DNA of 64,000 bases from Cohaesibacter intestini (GTDB lineage: Bacteria > Pseudomonadota > Alphaproteobacteria > Rhizobiales > Cohaesibacteraceae), in contig NZ_QODK01000002.1 in the NCBI RefSeq assembly GCF_003324485.1, positions 992,001-1,056,000 on the forward strand, in the 5' to 3' direction. The translations under genes were made by a program, and so were the position numbers. Under the pieces are notes generated by a model that worked only from the letters and a program-made list of their open reading frames with translations, made no database searches and was not told the origin of the DNA. Shown here piece after piece: positions 49,838 to 61,198 of the stretch; position 1 is the stretch's first letter, and every line of letters begins with the position of its first letter.

Positions 49838-50045
49838 TGCGTCCTCACCCTCGATTATCAATTGGCATTGTTGCCCCCTCTGCCCAGGGGTCCGATCTCA
49901 AAGCCTACGGTCTCTGCCCGATTGGAACAAATCACCAATCCGTGTGGTGCAAAGTGAGACATCATAACACGCGCCTAAGGATCCATACTTATCCAAATAT
50001 TCATTCTCTATGGTTAGAAATGGAAGGAAACAGAGAGGTCCCGTG

Positions 50046-51431
50046 ATGTTCCAGCTATACAATCATGACCTGGCCCAAGCCGCAATGAAGACCGTCCGCT
50101 TGTCGGAGCTACTCGGCTCCCTCAGTTACGCGCTTGACCTGACAGAGGGGCAGCCGGTGGGTCATTGCGTCCGTTGCTGCTGGATCGGCACCAACATCGG
50201 CATGCATCTGGGACTGGACGACACAGCCCTTGAAGATCTCTATTATACCCTGCTGCTCAAGGATCTGGGCTGCTCCAGCAATGCGGCGCGCATTTGTGCG
50301 CTCTATCTGGCCGACGACATCAGCTTCAAGCGCGACTTCAAAACCATCGACGGCAGTCTCGCCGCCGCCCTGCGGTTCGTGCTGTCCAAGACCGGCCTTG
50401 AAAGCGGCTTCAGCGAGCGGATTCGCGCCGTGGTTCATATCCTGCAAAATGGCGGCACCATCGCACGAGAATTAATCGAAACGCGCTGTCAGCGCGGTGC
50501 TGACATTGCCGCCAAAATGCGTTTCTCCAAGGCCGTGCAAGACGGCATCCATAGCCTTGATGAACATTGGAATGGTTCAGGCAAACCCAACGGGATCAAG
50601 GCCCAAGATATCCCACTCAATGCCAACATCGCCCTTCTGGCACAAGTGGTGGACGTCTTCACCCAATCACACTCGCAACAAGCAGCGATTGAAGAAATCA
50701 AACACCGCAGCGGCAGCTGGTTTGATCCGGCGCTCGTCGAGACCTTCCTCGCCGTCCAGGCAAGGCCGGGCTTTTGGGAAACACTGGCTTCCAGCAACAT
50801 TGATCAAACGCTGTTTGCCATGGACGCTGCCAGCCACCATCAGCAGATTGATGAAGACCATCTTGATGAAATCGCCGCAGCCTTCGCCGATGTGGTTGAT
50901 GCCAAAAGCCCCTTCACCGCCGAGCATAGCAGCCGCGTCGCGATTTACACCGACATCATTGCCGCCGAGCTGGGGCTCGACACCGCTCATCGCCGCTGGT
51001 TGCGCCGCGCCGCCCTGCTCCATGACATCGGCAAACTGGCCATCAGCAACCAGATCCTCGACAAAAATGGCAAACTGGATCCACAGGAATGGCAAGCCAT
51101 TCAGAGCCACCCTGTCCATGGCGAAGCCATTCTTACGCGGATCGAAGCTTTCCGGGACATTGCCCCTCTTGCTGGCAGCCACCATGAAAAGTTGGATGGC
51201 AAAGGCTATCCCAGAGGCTTGAAAGGCGAGGAAATTTGTTTGGAGAGCCGCATTCTCAGCGTTGCCGACGTCTTTGACGCTCTGACTGCCGACCGCCCCT
51301 ATCGCGCCGCCATGCCGATCGAAAAGGCGCTTTCCATCCTCGACAAGGATACAGGCACCGCCTTTGACGGCAGGTGCGTCGCCGCTCTCAAAATGGCACT
51401 TGCGAAAATGAAAAAGCCCGAAGCGGCCTGA
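50046..51431 (+). CDS. HD-GYP-domain protein with degenerate N-terminal HD half
   Basis: The 461-aa protein has an N-terminal HD-like region (residues about 20-260; LLLKDLGCSSN where LLHDIGCS is usual, HWNGSGKPNG in place of HxxxDGxGYP). A proper HD-GYP domain follows, with AEHSSRVAIYTDIIA, LHDIGKLAI, HHEKLDGKGYPRGL and DVFDALTADRPYR. The second half should bind two metals and hydrolyse cyclic di-GMP; the first is likely regulatory. Start ATG 50046 follows GAGAGG. Confidence 0.88.
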   Translation: MFQLYNHDLAQAAMKTVRLSELLGSLSYALDLTEGQPVGHCVRCCWIGTNIGMHLGLDDTALEDLYYTLLLKDLGCSSNAARICALYLADDISFKRDFKTIDGSLAAALRFVLSKTGLESGFSERIRAVVHILQNGGTIARELIETRCQRGADIAAKMRFSKAVQDGIHSLDEHWNGSGKPNGIKAQDIPLNANIALLAQVVDVFTQSHSQQAAIEEIKHRSGSWFDPALVETFLAVQARPGFWETLASSNIDQTLFAMDAASHHQQIDEDHLDEIAAAFADVVDAKSPFTAEHSSRVAIYTDIIAAELGLDTAHRRWLRRAALLHDIGKLAISNQILDKNGKLDPQEWQAIQSHPVHGEAILTRIEAFRDIAPLAGSHHEKLDGKGYPRGLKGEEICLESRILSVADVFDALTADRPYRAAMPIEKALSILDKDTGTAFDGRCVAALKMALAKMKKPEAA

Positions 51432-51462
51432 CTGGCAGCCAACCACCATGACCGCAACAGAA

Positions 51463-51483
51463 AACGGGGCTTTACGCCCCGTT
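51463..51483 (-). terminator. Terminator between the HD-GYP gene and the EF-G paralogue
   Basis: AACGGGGC (51463-51470) pairs with GCCCCGTT (51476-51483); on the minus strand four U follow. Confidence 0.7.
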
Positions 51484-51512
51484 CCCTTCTCTCGGCCCCA
51501 CGGTAATCAGGC

Positions 51513-53570
51513 TTATTCCGCTGCCTGAGCGGCTTGCAGAACCAAATCCGCATTGCGACCGGTCAGCTCCTGCATGTGATCAAAGCTGGCCTCAAACGAC
51601 GCCACTCCGGCGGAGATCGAGCGCAACTCGATGATCAGGTCTCCGATTTCCGACTGCGGCATCAGGGATTCAACCACATCCCAGCCATCCCAGCCCGGAC
51701 GGGCATCATAACCCATCAACTGCCCACGGCGACCCGCAACGATGGTGTTGACCTTGGCGGTCACATCATTCGGCACGGCGATCTTCACATTCATGATCGG
51801 CTCCAACAGCACCGGACTGCAATCCGGCAAGCCTTCGCGCATAGCCAAAGTGCCTGCAGACCGGAAAGCCTGATCGGAGCTGTCCACCGTATGGTAGGAG
51901 CCATCGGACAGATTGACCGTCAGATCCACCACCTCGAAGCCCAACGGCCCCTTGACCAGTGCATCCTTCACCCCATTCTCGACCGAGCCAAAATACTGCT
52001 TTGGCACGACACCACCAGTGATGCTTTCGCTGAAGACAAATCCTTCACCACGGCCCATTGGCTTGATATCAATGACCACATCACCAAACTGCCCATGACC
52101 GCCAGACTGCTTCTTGTGGCGACCGCGCACAGTGACGCCTTTGCGGATGGTTTCCTTGTAAGGAACCACAGGTGTGTAATGCTCGATATTGATGCCATAT
52201 TTGCCCTGCAGCCGTTCAACAGCCACCCGCAAATGCATCTCGCCCTGACCGCGCAGGATGGTTTCACCACTATCCTGGTTTTGCTCCACCACCAGAGACG
52301 GATCTTCCTCCGTCAGCTTCTGCAAGGTTGCATGCAGCTTGACTTCATCGCGATGCTCGGTTGGCTTCACAGCCATGCCGAAGACCGGGGCCGGAATGGC
52401 CAACAAATCAAGAGGATCAACCCCGGCCTTGGCTGTCGTCAGGGTCGTACCGGTATGGGCGACATCAAGCTTGCCAAGAGCGATGACCTGTCCTTCGGTC
52501 GCCCGATTGTCCTTGACCGTTTTTTGTCCCTGCACATGGAACAGACCAGAAGAACGACCAATTTCGTCGCCGTCCGCCCCATAGAAGACATCCCCATCCT
52601 TCACGGCACCCTTGAGCACACGGGAAATGGACAGTTTGCCGCCATGGGAAGTATGGATCGACTTCATCACTTGTAAAATGGCATCGCCTTCCGCAGGATC
52701 CGGACAACCAAGGCGCTTGGCTGTGGTTTCAATGCCCGGGCCTTCATGACGCAGCACCTTCAGCAAGCGCAAAATGCCATTCTCTTGTTCGGCCGCCCCG
52801 ATCAGCACCGGCATCACCTGCCCTTGGCGCATTTCCTCGACCAAGTCCCCAAACACCCGCTCGGCATCCGGTTCCATTTCTTCAAGCAGCTGCTCCATCA
52901 GCACTTCGTCATGGTCGGACAGGGTTTCGAGCATCGAATAACGGGCTTCCCACTCGCGCTCCTGATCCGTCTCGCTCATGCCAACCAGCTCGCTCGGGGC
53001 ATGCTCGTGATAAAGGAACGCACGTTCAAGAGCGAGATCGATATAGCCAATGGCCGTTTCACTCTTCCAGATAGGAATCTGACGCAACAGCAAAGGTGTG
53101 GCGCTGGCTTTTTGCAGCTCCTCGACAACCGCGCGCACATGGGCGGTGCATTTGTCCATTTTGTTCAGGAAAAGAATCCGGGGAATGTTGCGCTCTTCAA
53201 GGCTTTTCAGGATCACTTGCAGCGCGGGGATCTTCTTCTCGTCTGGTTCGCAAACCACGACCGCGAGATCAACAGCGGAGAGAGCAGGCTGACTTTCAAA
53301 CTGGAATTCGACAGATCCGGGACAATCAATGAAGGTGTAAGTGTCACCCATAAATTCGGTTTCGGCGATATTGGCTTCCACTGACATATGGTGGGATCTG
53401 GCTTCCTCCGATCCATCCCCGACCGAGCTTCCGCTATCTACCGATGAAAATTTGTTAATGGCTCCGGTTCGCGCCAAAATGGCTTCAAGGAGAGTTGTTT
53501 TACCGCCTCCAAAGGGTCCTACGATGGCTACGCAACGTGGACCCTCGACTCTTCTGCCAACTTGTCCCAT
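51513..53570 (-). CDS. EF-G-like translational GTPase (paralogue)
   Basis: The 685-aa protein has GTPase P-loop GPFGGGKT (18-25), DCPG, LNKMD, then EF-G domains II-V with GRHKKQSGGHGQFGDV and LMGYDARPG. It is shorter and divergent from canonical FusA, like the EF-G2 paralogues of rhizobia. It may work in ribosome recycling or act as a back-up factor; its exact role is not known. AAAGGAGG precedes ATG 53570. Confidence 0.88.
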   Translation of the reverse strand: MGQVGRRVEGPRCVAIVGPFGGGKTTLLEAILARTGAINKFSSVDSGSSVGDGSEEARSHHMSVEANIAETEFMGDTYTFIDCPGSVEFQFESQPALSAVDLAVVVCEPDEKKIPALQVILKSLEERNIPRILFLNKMDKCTAHVRAVVEELQKASATPLLLRQIPIWKSETAIGYIDLALERAFLYHEHAPSELVGMSETDQEREWEARYSMLETLSDHDEVLMEQLLEEMEPDAERVFGDLVEEMRQGQVMPVLIGAAEQENGILRLLKVLRHEGPGIETTAKRLGCPDPAEGDAILQVMKSIHTSHGGKLSISRVLKGAVKDGDVFYGADGDEIGRSSGLFHVQGQKTVKDNRATEGQVIALGKLDVAHTGTTLTTAKAGVDPLDLLAIPAPVFGMAVKPTEHRDEVKLHATLQKLTEEDPSLVVEQNQDSGETILRGQGEMHLRVAVERLQGKYGINIEHYTPVVPYKETIRKGVTVRGRHKKQSGGHGQFGDVVIDIKPMGRGEGFVFSESITGGVVPKQYFGSVENGVKDALVKGPLGFEVVDLTVNLSDGSYHTVDSSDQAFRSAGTLAMREGLPDCSPVLLEPIMNVKIAVPNDVTAKVNTIVAGRRGQLMGYDARPGWDGWDVVESLMPQSEIGDLIIELRSISAGVASFEASFDHMQELTGRNADLVLQAAQAAE

Positions 53571-53892
53571 GGCAGATCCTCCTTTCATTTTTGAGCATGA
53601 CGTCCGGCATAAGATCCAAAGATCGCTCAGATGAACAATCATCAGCTCTTGCTTGGAAATTTCCGTCTGTTGAACAAACCTCCCGTTCAGACCATCCATA
53701 AACTGCCAAATGTCGGACAGAACATCTCAAAGCTTAACTGAGATCCGCCCGCTGCAATTGATCAAACGCAAACCACACCGTCGATTGCAGCGAAGAGTCA
53801 CCGCTATTTGACATTTCCATGACAGCCCCTTCCCATGATACCACATCGCCTAAAACCTTAGTATTAGAAGGCATTTTCATACAGCCGAAACC
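53571..53892. other. Intergenic region between the EF-G paralogue and the aminotransferase terminator
   Basis: About 320 bases hold the promoter for the EF-G-like gene but no gene or repeat that I recognise. Confidence 0.4.
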
Positions 53893-53923
53893 AAAAAAGG
53901 CCCGCCCCGGTGAGGGCGGACCT
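53893..53923 (-). terminator. Terminator of the aminotransferase gene
   Basis: AGGCCCGCCC pairs with GGGCGGACCT (one G-U); on the minus strand the stem is followed by six U. Confidence 0.85.
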
Positions 53924-53948
53924 TTGACTATCTATTGTTGGCAAAAGC

Positions 53949-55663
<1,715 letters not shown>

Positions 55664-57385
55664 ATGACGGACAGTTCAAGACGACGTGGTTTGCGGCGGG
55701 TATGTTGTACCCTGACCTCAAGCCTGATGGTCGCCATTTTTGTAACGTTTTCCGGATCGTTTATCGCCGATATGGAGGTGAAGGCCTCCCCGGCACAGGC
55801 CACTGAAGCAAATGCATCGACACCAAGTGATGCCAGCCGACAGGTAACCGGCAAGGAACCCGGAGAGACCGCCGACCACACCAAATTCGAAATCCTGCAA
55901 CAGGACTTCAAAAGCGGACCAGAGGTCACCAAGGCTTGCCTCTCCTGCCACACCGAAGCCGCCCATCAGGTGCAGGACAGCATTCATTACCAATGGGTCT
56001 TCGCCAACAAGACCACCGGCCAGACCCTTGGCAAGCGCAATGTGATCAACAATTTCTGTGGCAATGTCGCCTCGAACGAAGCCCGCTGCACATCTTGTCA
56101 CGCAGGGTATGGCTGGAAAGACATGCGCCAACCGCCGCCCAAGGAGGAAAGTGCGGTCGATTGCCTCGTCTGCCATGCACCCAAGAAATATTATCGCAAG
56201 TTCCCGACCATGGCGGGTCTGCCAATCACCGAACCGAAAAAGTTCAATGGCAAGGACTTCCCCGTCTCCGACCTGACCAAGGCCGCCCAGTCGGTCAATC
56301 TCGCCCAACGTGAAAATTGCGGCGCTTGCCACTTCTTTGGCGGCGGTGGCGACGCGGTCAAGCATGGCGACATCGACAGTTCGCTGACCAATCCGCCACG
56401 CGATCTCGACGTCCATATGGCCACCGATGGCGGCAACATGGCCTGCTCCGCCTGTCACTCGGGCTCCGGGCACAAATGGCCGGGCTCCCGCTTTGAGATG
56501 GATGCCAAGCCGGTGACCCGCGACGCGGACGGAAAATCCATTCCGTCCTATCAGATCCGTCGTTCCAACAAGACAGCATCATGCGAGAGCTGCCATTCCG
56601 ACGCACCGCATCAAGGCGCAACGCTGGAAGCGGTCAAGCTCAACAACCATACCGACACCGTCGCTTGCCAGACGTGCCATATCCCGGAATTTGCCAGAGG
56701 CGGCATCGCCACCAAAATGCTCTGGGACTGGTCAACGGCCGGCAAGAAGAAAGACGGCAAACCATATGTCGAAAAAGACGATAACGGCAACCCGACCTAC
56801 AATTCCAAGAAAGGGACCTTCGTCTACAAAGAGAATGTCACGCCAGTCTATGCCTGGTTCAACGGCACGATCACCTACAAGACCGATGATGACCCGCTCG
56901 ACACGGCCTCGCCAGTGGTCCTCAATCAGTTGCATGGGGATGCCAGCGACAAGACCGCACGCATCTGGCCTTTCAAGCTGATGAACACCGTTCAGCCGAT
57001 CGATGCCGAAAGCAAGAAGCTCGCTTATATGCATCTGTTCGGCAAGGACGACAATGCCTATTGGAAGACCTATGACTGGGGCAAGGCTCTTCAGGCCGGC
57101 ATGGACTATATGAGCAAGCCTTATTCCGGCAAATATGACTGGGCGAAAACCCAGATGTTCTGGCCGATCACGCATATGGTCGCACCGACCGAGCAGGCCG
57201 TTCAATGTGGCGAATGCCATACCAAGAATGGCCGCCTCGAAGGCATCACCGGGGTCTACATTCCGGGACGCGACAGCTTCGGCATTCTGGATTGGCTTGG
57301 CTATGGCCTCATCATCCTGACCATCATCGGCGTTGGCATCCACACCGCTTTCCGGATTGTCACCCGCAGCAAACGCCAATCTTGA
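55664..57385 (+). CDS. Octaheme cytochrome c, tetrathionate reductase (OTR) family
   Basis: The 573-aa protein has an N-terminal signal or anchor (about 19-36), eight CxxCH haem motifs at 92, 142, 167, 219, 261, 307, 335 and 515, and one C-terminal helix (about 542-564). The count and spacing match the octaheme tetrathionate reductase family, periplasmic multihaem enzymes that reduce tetrathionate, nitrite or hydroxylamine in vitro. It overlaps no gene and is followed 12 bases later by a membrane cytochrome b, probably its electron donor. The natural substrate is unknown. Confidence 0.9.
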   Translation: MTDSSRRRGLRRVCCTLTSSLMVAIFVTFSGSFIADMEVKASPAQATEANASTPSDASRQVTGKEPGETADHTKFEILQQDFKSGPEVTKACLSCHTEAAHQVQDSIHYQWVFANKTTGQTLGKRNVINNFCGNVASNEARCTSCHAGYGWKDMRQPPPKEESAVDCLVCHAPKKYYRKFPTMAGLPITEPKKFNGKDFPVSDLTKAAQSVNLAQRENCGACHFFGGGGDAVKHGDIDSSLTNPPRDLDVHMATDGGNMACSACHSGSGHKWPGSRFEMDAKPVTRDADGKSIPSYQIRRSNKTASCESCHSDAPHQGATLEAVKLNNHTDTVACQTCHIPEFARGGIATKMLWDWSTAGKKKDGKPYVEKDDNGNPTYNSKKGTFVYKENVTPVYAWFNGTITYKTDDDPLDTASPVVLNQLHGDASDKTARIWPFKLMNTVQPIDAESKKLAYMHLFGKDDNAYWKTYDWGKALQAGMDYMSKPYSGKYDWAKTQMFWPITHMVAPTEQAVQCGECHTKNGRLEGITGVYIPGRDSFGILDWLGYGLIILTIIGVGIHTAFRIVTRSKRQS

Positions 57386-57397
57386 GGAGTGCGTATC

Positions 57398-58138
57398 ATG
57401 ACAGACATTGCATCAACTCCCCTTGGCCCCAAAACTGGCCCTGAAACTGGCCCTGAAACTGGCACCAAAGACAGCAAACCGCCCCTTCAGCATCGCAAGG
57501 TGAAGAATTACTCTCGCTATGAGCGCTTCTGGCACTGGTCTCAGGCGTTGCTGATTTTCCTGCTGGCCTTCTCCGGCTTCACTGTCCATGGCACGATCCG
57601 CTTCATCCCGTTCGAAAAGGCGGTGATGATGCATGATATCGCCGCCTTTGCCCTGATCTTCCTGTGGCTGTTTACAGCCTTCTGGACGATCACCACCGGT
57701 CAATGGCGACATTTCGTGCCGACCAATGCGGGCCTTTGGGCCGTCATCCGCCATTATCTGATCGGCATGATGGTGGGCCAGCCCCATCCCTACAAGCGCA
57801 CCCTGAGCCGGAAACAGAATCCACTCCAGTCCGCCGCCTATTTCGCGATCATGACCTTGGTCGGGCCGCTGCTCTGGCTCTCCGGGCTGGCCTATATGTT
57901 CTACAGTTTCTGGGCGGGCAACTCGGGCAATCACGACATCTTCAACCTCGTTGTTCTGCTCCACCTCATTGGCGCTTTCCTGATGGTCGCCTTTGTCATC
58001 GGACACATCTATATGGTCACGACAGGCAAGACGATCTTTCACTATACCCGCGCCATGATCTCGGGCTACGAGGATATGGAGCTAACCGACGCCGAAGTGA
58101 CCTATCTGGAGACCCACGAACCAGATCGCATCAAATAA
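57398..58138 (+). CDS. Membrane cytochrome b (quinol-linked, b561/FdnI-like)
   Basis: The 246-aa protein has four or more helices, with probable haem-ligand histidines in RFWHWSQALL, VHGTIRF, MMHDIAAF, LLHLIGAF and VIGHIYMV. It would carry electrons from quinol to the octaheme protein. The N-terminus has a short GPETGPETG repeat. The start at 57398 (MTDIAS) is preferred; an upstream GTG at 57389 is also in frame. Confidence 0.87.
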   Translation: MTDIASTPLGPKTGPETGPETGTKDSKPPLQHRKVKNYSRYERFWHWSQALLIFLLAFSGFTVHGTIRFIPFEKAVMMHDIAAFALIFLWLFTAFWTITTGQWRHFVPTNAGLWAVIRHYLIGMMVGQPHPYKRTLSRKQNPLQSAAYFAIMTLVGPLLWLSGLAYMFYSFWAGNSGNHDIFNLVVLLHLIGAFLMVAFVIGHIYMVTTGKTIFHYTRAMISGYEDMELTDAEVTYLETHEPDRIK

Positions 58139-58155
58139 AGCTCGCAACACACACC

Positions 58156-58189
58156 AAAAAGGCCGCAGCATCCGCTGCGGCCTTTTTTG
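58156..58189. terminator. Bidirectional terminator after the cytochrome b gene
   Basis: GGCCGCAGC (58161-58169) pairs with GCTGCGGCC (58174-58182), with A-run before and T-run after. It also suits the convergent DUF2892 gene. Confidence 0.9.
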
Positions 58190-58223
58190 TTGGACCAGTC
58201 AGAGAGGAAAAAGTCTCAGAGAC

Positions 58224-58427
58224 TTATTTGAAAGCACTGCCGGGCTTTACGCCCAGCATCTTGAAGATCATTGCTGCCGGACAAAAGCCGGTGAAGGCAG
58301 ATTGCAGCAGGTTGGCGCCGATAAACACGGTCAACCACATGAAGAGCGGGCTGACAAACTGGGTCAGGGCGACGGAGATCAGGATCATGACGCCAGCGAA
58401 GGCGAAGATGGTACGGTCAAGGCACAT
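58224..58427 (-). CDS. DUF2892 small membrane protein (YgaP-like)
   Basis: The 67-aa protein has two membrane helices and the family pattern MCLDRTIFAFAG, LLQSAFTGFCPAAMIFK. These proteins lie with rhodanese or sulfur-stress genes, but no rhodanese domain is visible here. AAGGATAGCTCC precedes the ATG. An ArsR-type dyad lies upstream. Confidence 0.87.
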   Translation of the reverse strand: MCLDRTIFAFAGVMILISVALTQFVSPLFMWLTVFIGANLLQSAFTGFCPAAMIFKMLGVKPGSAFK

Positions 58428-58454
58428 GGAGCTATCCTTTGCATGCTCAATTAA

Positions 58455-58476
58455 ATTAGTATTTGCGAATATTCAT
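58455..58476. promoter_or_regulatory. Imperfect dyad upstream of the DUF2892 gene
   Basis: ATTAGTATTTGCGAATATTC and the next two bases form a dyad with arms matching at seven of nine positions. It lies 28 bases upstream of the DUF2892 start, in the place where a sulfur-responsive BigR/YgaV-type repressor would bind. This is inference. Confidence 0.4.
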
Positions 58477-58729
58477 ATCAAATAAATCTTTCATCGTAAA
58501 TACGCCTTTATATGCGACATGCGACCGCAGGTGAAAAACCGAGTCACTCGGGGATCGCCTTCACCGGCACGTGATTGCCCTTTCCGGCTTTTAACTGGCC
58601 AGCCGCAAAATGGTCACAATATTTGTCCGCTTCTGCCCTTTTTCCCTCAAAACCGGGCCGCATTCGGGTGTGATCCTAGGATCAAGACATGCCTTCATGG
58701 TCATACATCCGATTGAGAGACGATCACCA

Positions 58730-61198
58730 ATGCCCCTTTCATCACCTGATAGTCAGCGCAAAAAGCGCCGCCGCCATTCCATTGACCTCGACCTGAAACG
58801 AGGATCAGAAAAATCCATTTCCAAGGCCTTCAAAATCTGGATCGGCGCCTACGCGCTGGCCATTGGCATCGGCTTCACGGTTGCTGCACATCCTGCCCGT
58901 TCGGCTCCGGTGACCACGCCTGAGATCACCGCCGCGGAACAGGCCCCACAGGCCAGAGCGTCCAGCGACCTGCGCCTGGTCGGCCCCAATGACATGCAAT
59001 CCGGCGGTCTGCTGTTCAAAGCCAAAGAGCCGGGCAAATATGTCGAAGCACCCAAAGTCGCCACCGACATCAAGCTCGACGTCACCGGCCCGGTTGCCCG
59101 CGCCACCGTCACGCAAACATTTCTCAATCCCAGCGACGTCTGGGTCGAGGGCATCTATGTCTTTCCTCTGCCGGACAATGCCGCCGTCGACCAGTTGAAA
59201 ATGAAGGTTGGCGATCGCCTGATCGAAGGCAAGATCAAGCCAAAGCAGGAAGCCCGTGAAATCTACGAGGCCGCCAAACGCGAAGGCAAGAAAGCCAGCC
59301 TGCTCGAACAGCAGCGTCCCAACCTCTTCACCAATGCAGTCGCCAATATCGGCCCGGGCGAGAGCATCACCGTCCAGATCGAATATCAGGAAACCATCCC
59401 GCGCAAAGGCGAAGACTTCTCCCTGCGCGTGCCTCTGGTGGTCGCCCCACGCTACAATCCGCTCAACAAACCGTTGCAGCCCGTCATTGACATGGAAGCC
59501 AAACAGACCGCTGGCACCAGCGGCTGGGGCTCCACCGATCCGGTGCCGGACCGTGACACCATCACCGCCCCGGTGATCGATCCGAACAAAGAGGACAAGA
59601 GCAATCCGGTCACCCTTTCGGTTACCCTCAATTCCGGCTTCCCGCTCGACAAGGTCGTCAGCCACTATCATGACGTCGACATCAAGCCCGCAGGCGACGA
59701 CAAGGTCACGCTGACCCTCAAAGAAGGGGCTGTGCCAGCGGATAAGGATTTCCTCCTCACCTGGACCGGCAAGAAGGGCAAGACTCCCAATCTCGGCCTC
59801 TTCACCCAGAAACTGACCGGCAAGAATGAAACGACGCAAGATTATCTGCTGGCCTATATCACGCCGCCCTACAAGCTGACCGAGAGCCTGAAAGTGCCAC
59901 CGCGTGAAGTGATCTTCGTCATCGATCAGTCCGGCTCCATGGCAGGCCCTTCGATCCGTCAGGCGCGCGCCAGCCTGATCGAAGCCCTTGATCAACTCAA
60001 GCCTGAAGACAGCTTCCAGATCATCCGCTTCAACAATGAAATGAACCAGCTGTTCGGTGCGCCGCAAAAGGCCGATAGCGAGACGGTCGCCAAGGCCAAG
60101 CGCTGGGTCAATCGCATCAAGGCCGAAGGCGGCACAGAAATGCTGCCAGCCATGCTGGAAGCCTTGGCCGACAGCGCCCCCAATGCCCCGACCCTGCGTC
60201 AGGTCATCTTCCTCACCGATGGAGCCATCGGCAATGAAAAGCAATTGTTTGAGGCGGTCAAATCCCAGAAAGGTCGCTCGCGCATCTTCACTGTTGGCAT
60301 CGGCTCCGCCCCCAACAGCTTCTTCATGTCCCGTGCGGCAGAAGTGGGACGCGGCACCTTCACCCATATCGGTGATATCACCGAAGTACAGAGCCAGATG
60401 GAGACCTTGTTCAAGCAGTTGAGCAGTCCGGTCGCCACCGACCTCACCGTCACCCTTGCGGGCAGCGAAGGGATCGAAGCGTCCCCCGATGCCCTGCCCG
60501 ATCTTTATCTTGGCGAACCGGTGATCCTTGCCCTCAAGGCAAACAAACTTGGCGACACGCTGACCCTGAAAGGCCGCTTTGACAATCAGCCATGGACCTT
60601 GTCCGTCGATCTGACCAAAGCCGCCCCGTCAACGGCTGTCAACAAGATCTGGGCCCGTGGCAAGATCCGTCAGCTCGAAAGTGACCGCCTTCTGTCCAAT
60701 GACTCAAAGGCAATTGACAAGCGGATCGAGACGCTCGGCCTTGACCATCATCTGGTCACCCGCCTGACCAGCCTCGTCGCCGTCGATGTCACACCGTCCC
60801 GTCCAAGCGAAGAGGGACTTGAAAGCAAGAAAGTGCCATTGAACCTGCCCGATGGCTGGGAAATGGACAAGGTCTTTGGTGAGCAGGCCGAAATGGCTCA
60901 GCCAGTGATGGCAGCCCCAGCCAAGGCCATGACCGGCACGAGCAAGAAACGCATGTCGATGCAAATGCGTGACAGCAGTATGCGGACCTCTGCCCTGATT
61001 GCCCCTCAGGCTGCCCCGATGGTGGGGGCCAGCGGGCAACCGATGAAATTGGCTGCGGTGCAAACCAATCAGGGTCAGATCATGCTGCCGAAAACCGCAA
61101 CCAAGGCAGACCTGATTCTGCTGACTGGTACCTTATTACTGTTGCTCTCAGGCGGATTGCTTGCCTGGCTGCAATGGCGCCGCGTGGCCAAGAAATGA
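58730..61198 (+). CDS. VIT/VWA protein, class GN sortase target
   Basis: The 822-aa protein has a basic start, a membrane segment (about 30-50), a VIT domain (about 70-210, GIYVFPLPDNAAVD), a VWA domain with an intact MIDAS (FVIDQSGSMAGPS, LTDGA) and a C-terminal sorting signal: LPKTA at about 786, a hydrophobic segment, then RRVAKK. This matches the marine proteobacterial sortase-target family. It is expected to be exported and cut at the signal. It overlaps the sortase gene by four bases (ATGA). The start at MPLSSP is preferred to an upstream frame to 58610. Confidence 0.92.
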   Translation: MPLSSPDSQRKKRRRHSIDLDLKRGSEKSISKAFKIWIGAYALAIGIGFTVAAHPARSAPVTTPEITAAEQAPQARASSDLRLVGPNDMQSGGLLFKAKEPGKYVEAPKVATDIKLDVTGPVARATVTQTFLNPSDVWVEGIYVFPLPDNAAVDQLKMKVGDRLIEGKIKPKQEAREIYEAAKREGKKASLLEQQRPNLFTNAVANIGPGESITVQIEYQETIPRKGEDFSLRVPLVVAPRYNPLNKPLQPVIDMEAKQTAGTSGWGSTDPVPDRDTITAPVIDPNKEDKSNPVTLSVTLNSGFPLDKVVSHYHDVDIKPAGDDKVTLTLKEGAVPADKDFLLTWTGKKGKTPNLGLFTQKLTGKNETTQDYLLAYITPPYKLTESLKVPPREVIFVIDQSGSMAGPSIRQARASLIEALDQLKPEDSFQIIRFNNEMNQLFGAPQKADSETVAKAKRWVNRIKAEGGTEMLPAMLEALADSAPNAPTLRQVIFLTDGAIGNEKQLFEAVKSQKGRSRIFTVGIGSAPNSFFMSRAAEVGRGTFTHIGDITEVQSQMETLFKQLSSPVATDLTVTLAGSEGIEASPDALPDLYLGEPVILALKANKLGDTLTLKGRFDNQPWTLSVDLTKAAPSTAVNKIWARGKIRQLESDRLLSNDSKAIDKRIETLGLDHHLVTRLTSLVAVDVTPSRPSEEGLESKKVPLNLPDGWEMDKVFGEQAEMAQPVMAAPAKAMTGTSKKRMSMQMRDSSMRTSALIAPQAAPMVGASGQPMKLAAVQTNQGQIMLPKTATKADLILLTGTLLLLLSGGLLAWLQWRRVAKK

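Noticed and set aside
58805-60367. Minus-strand open frame of 520 codons
   Set aside because: Antisense to the sortase target gene, no domain.
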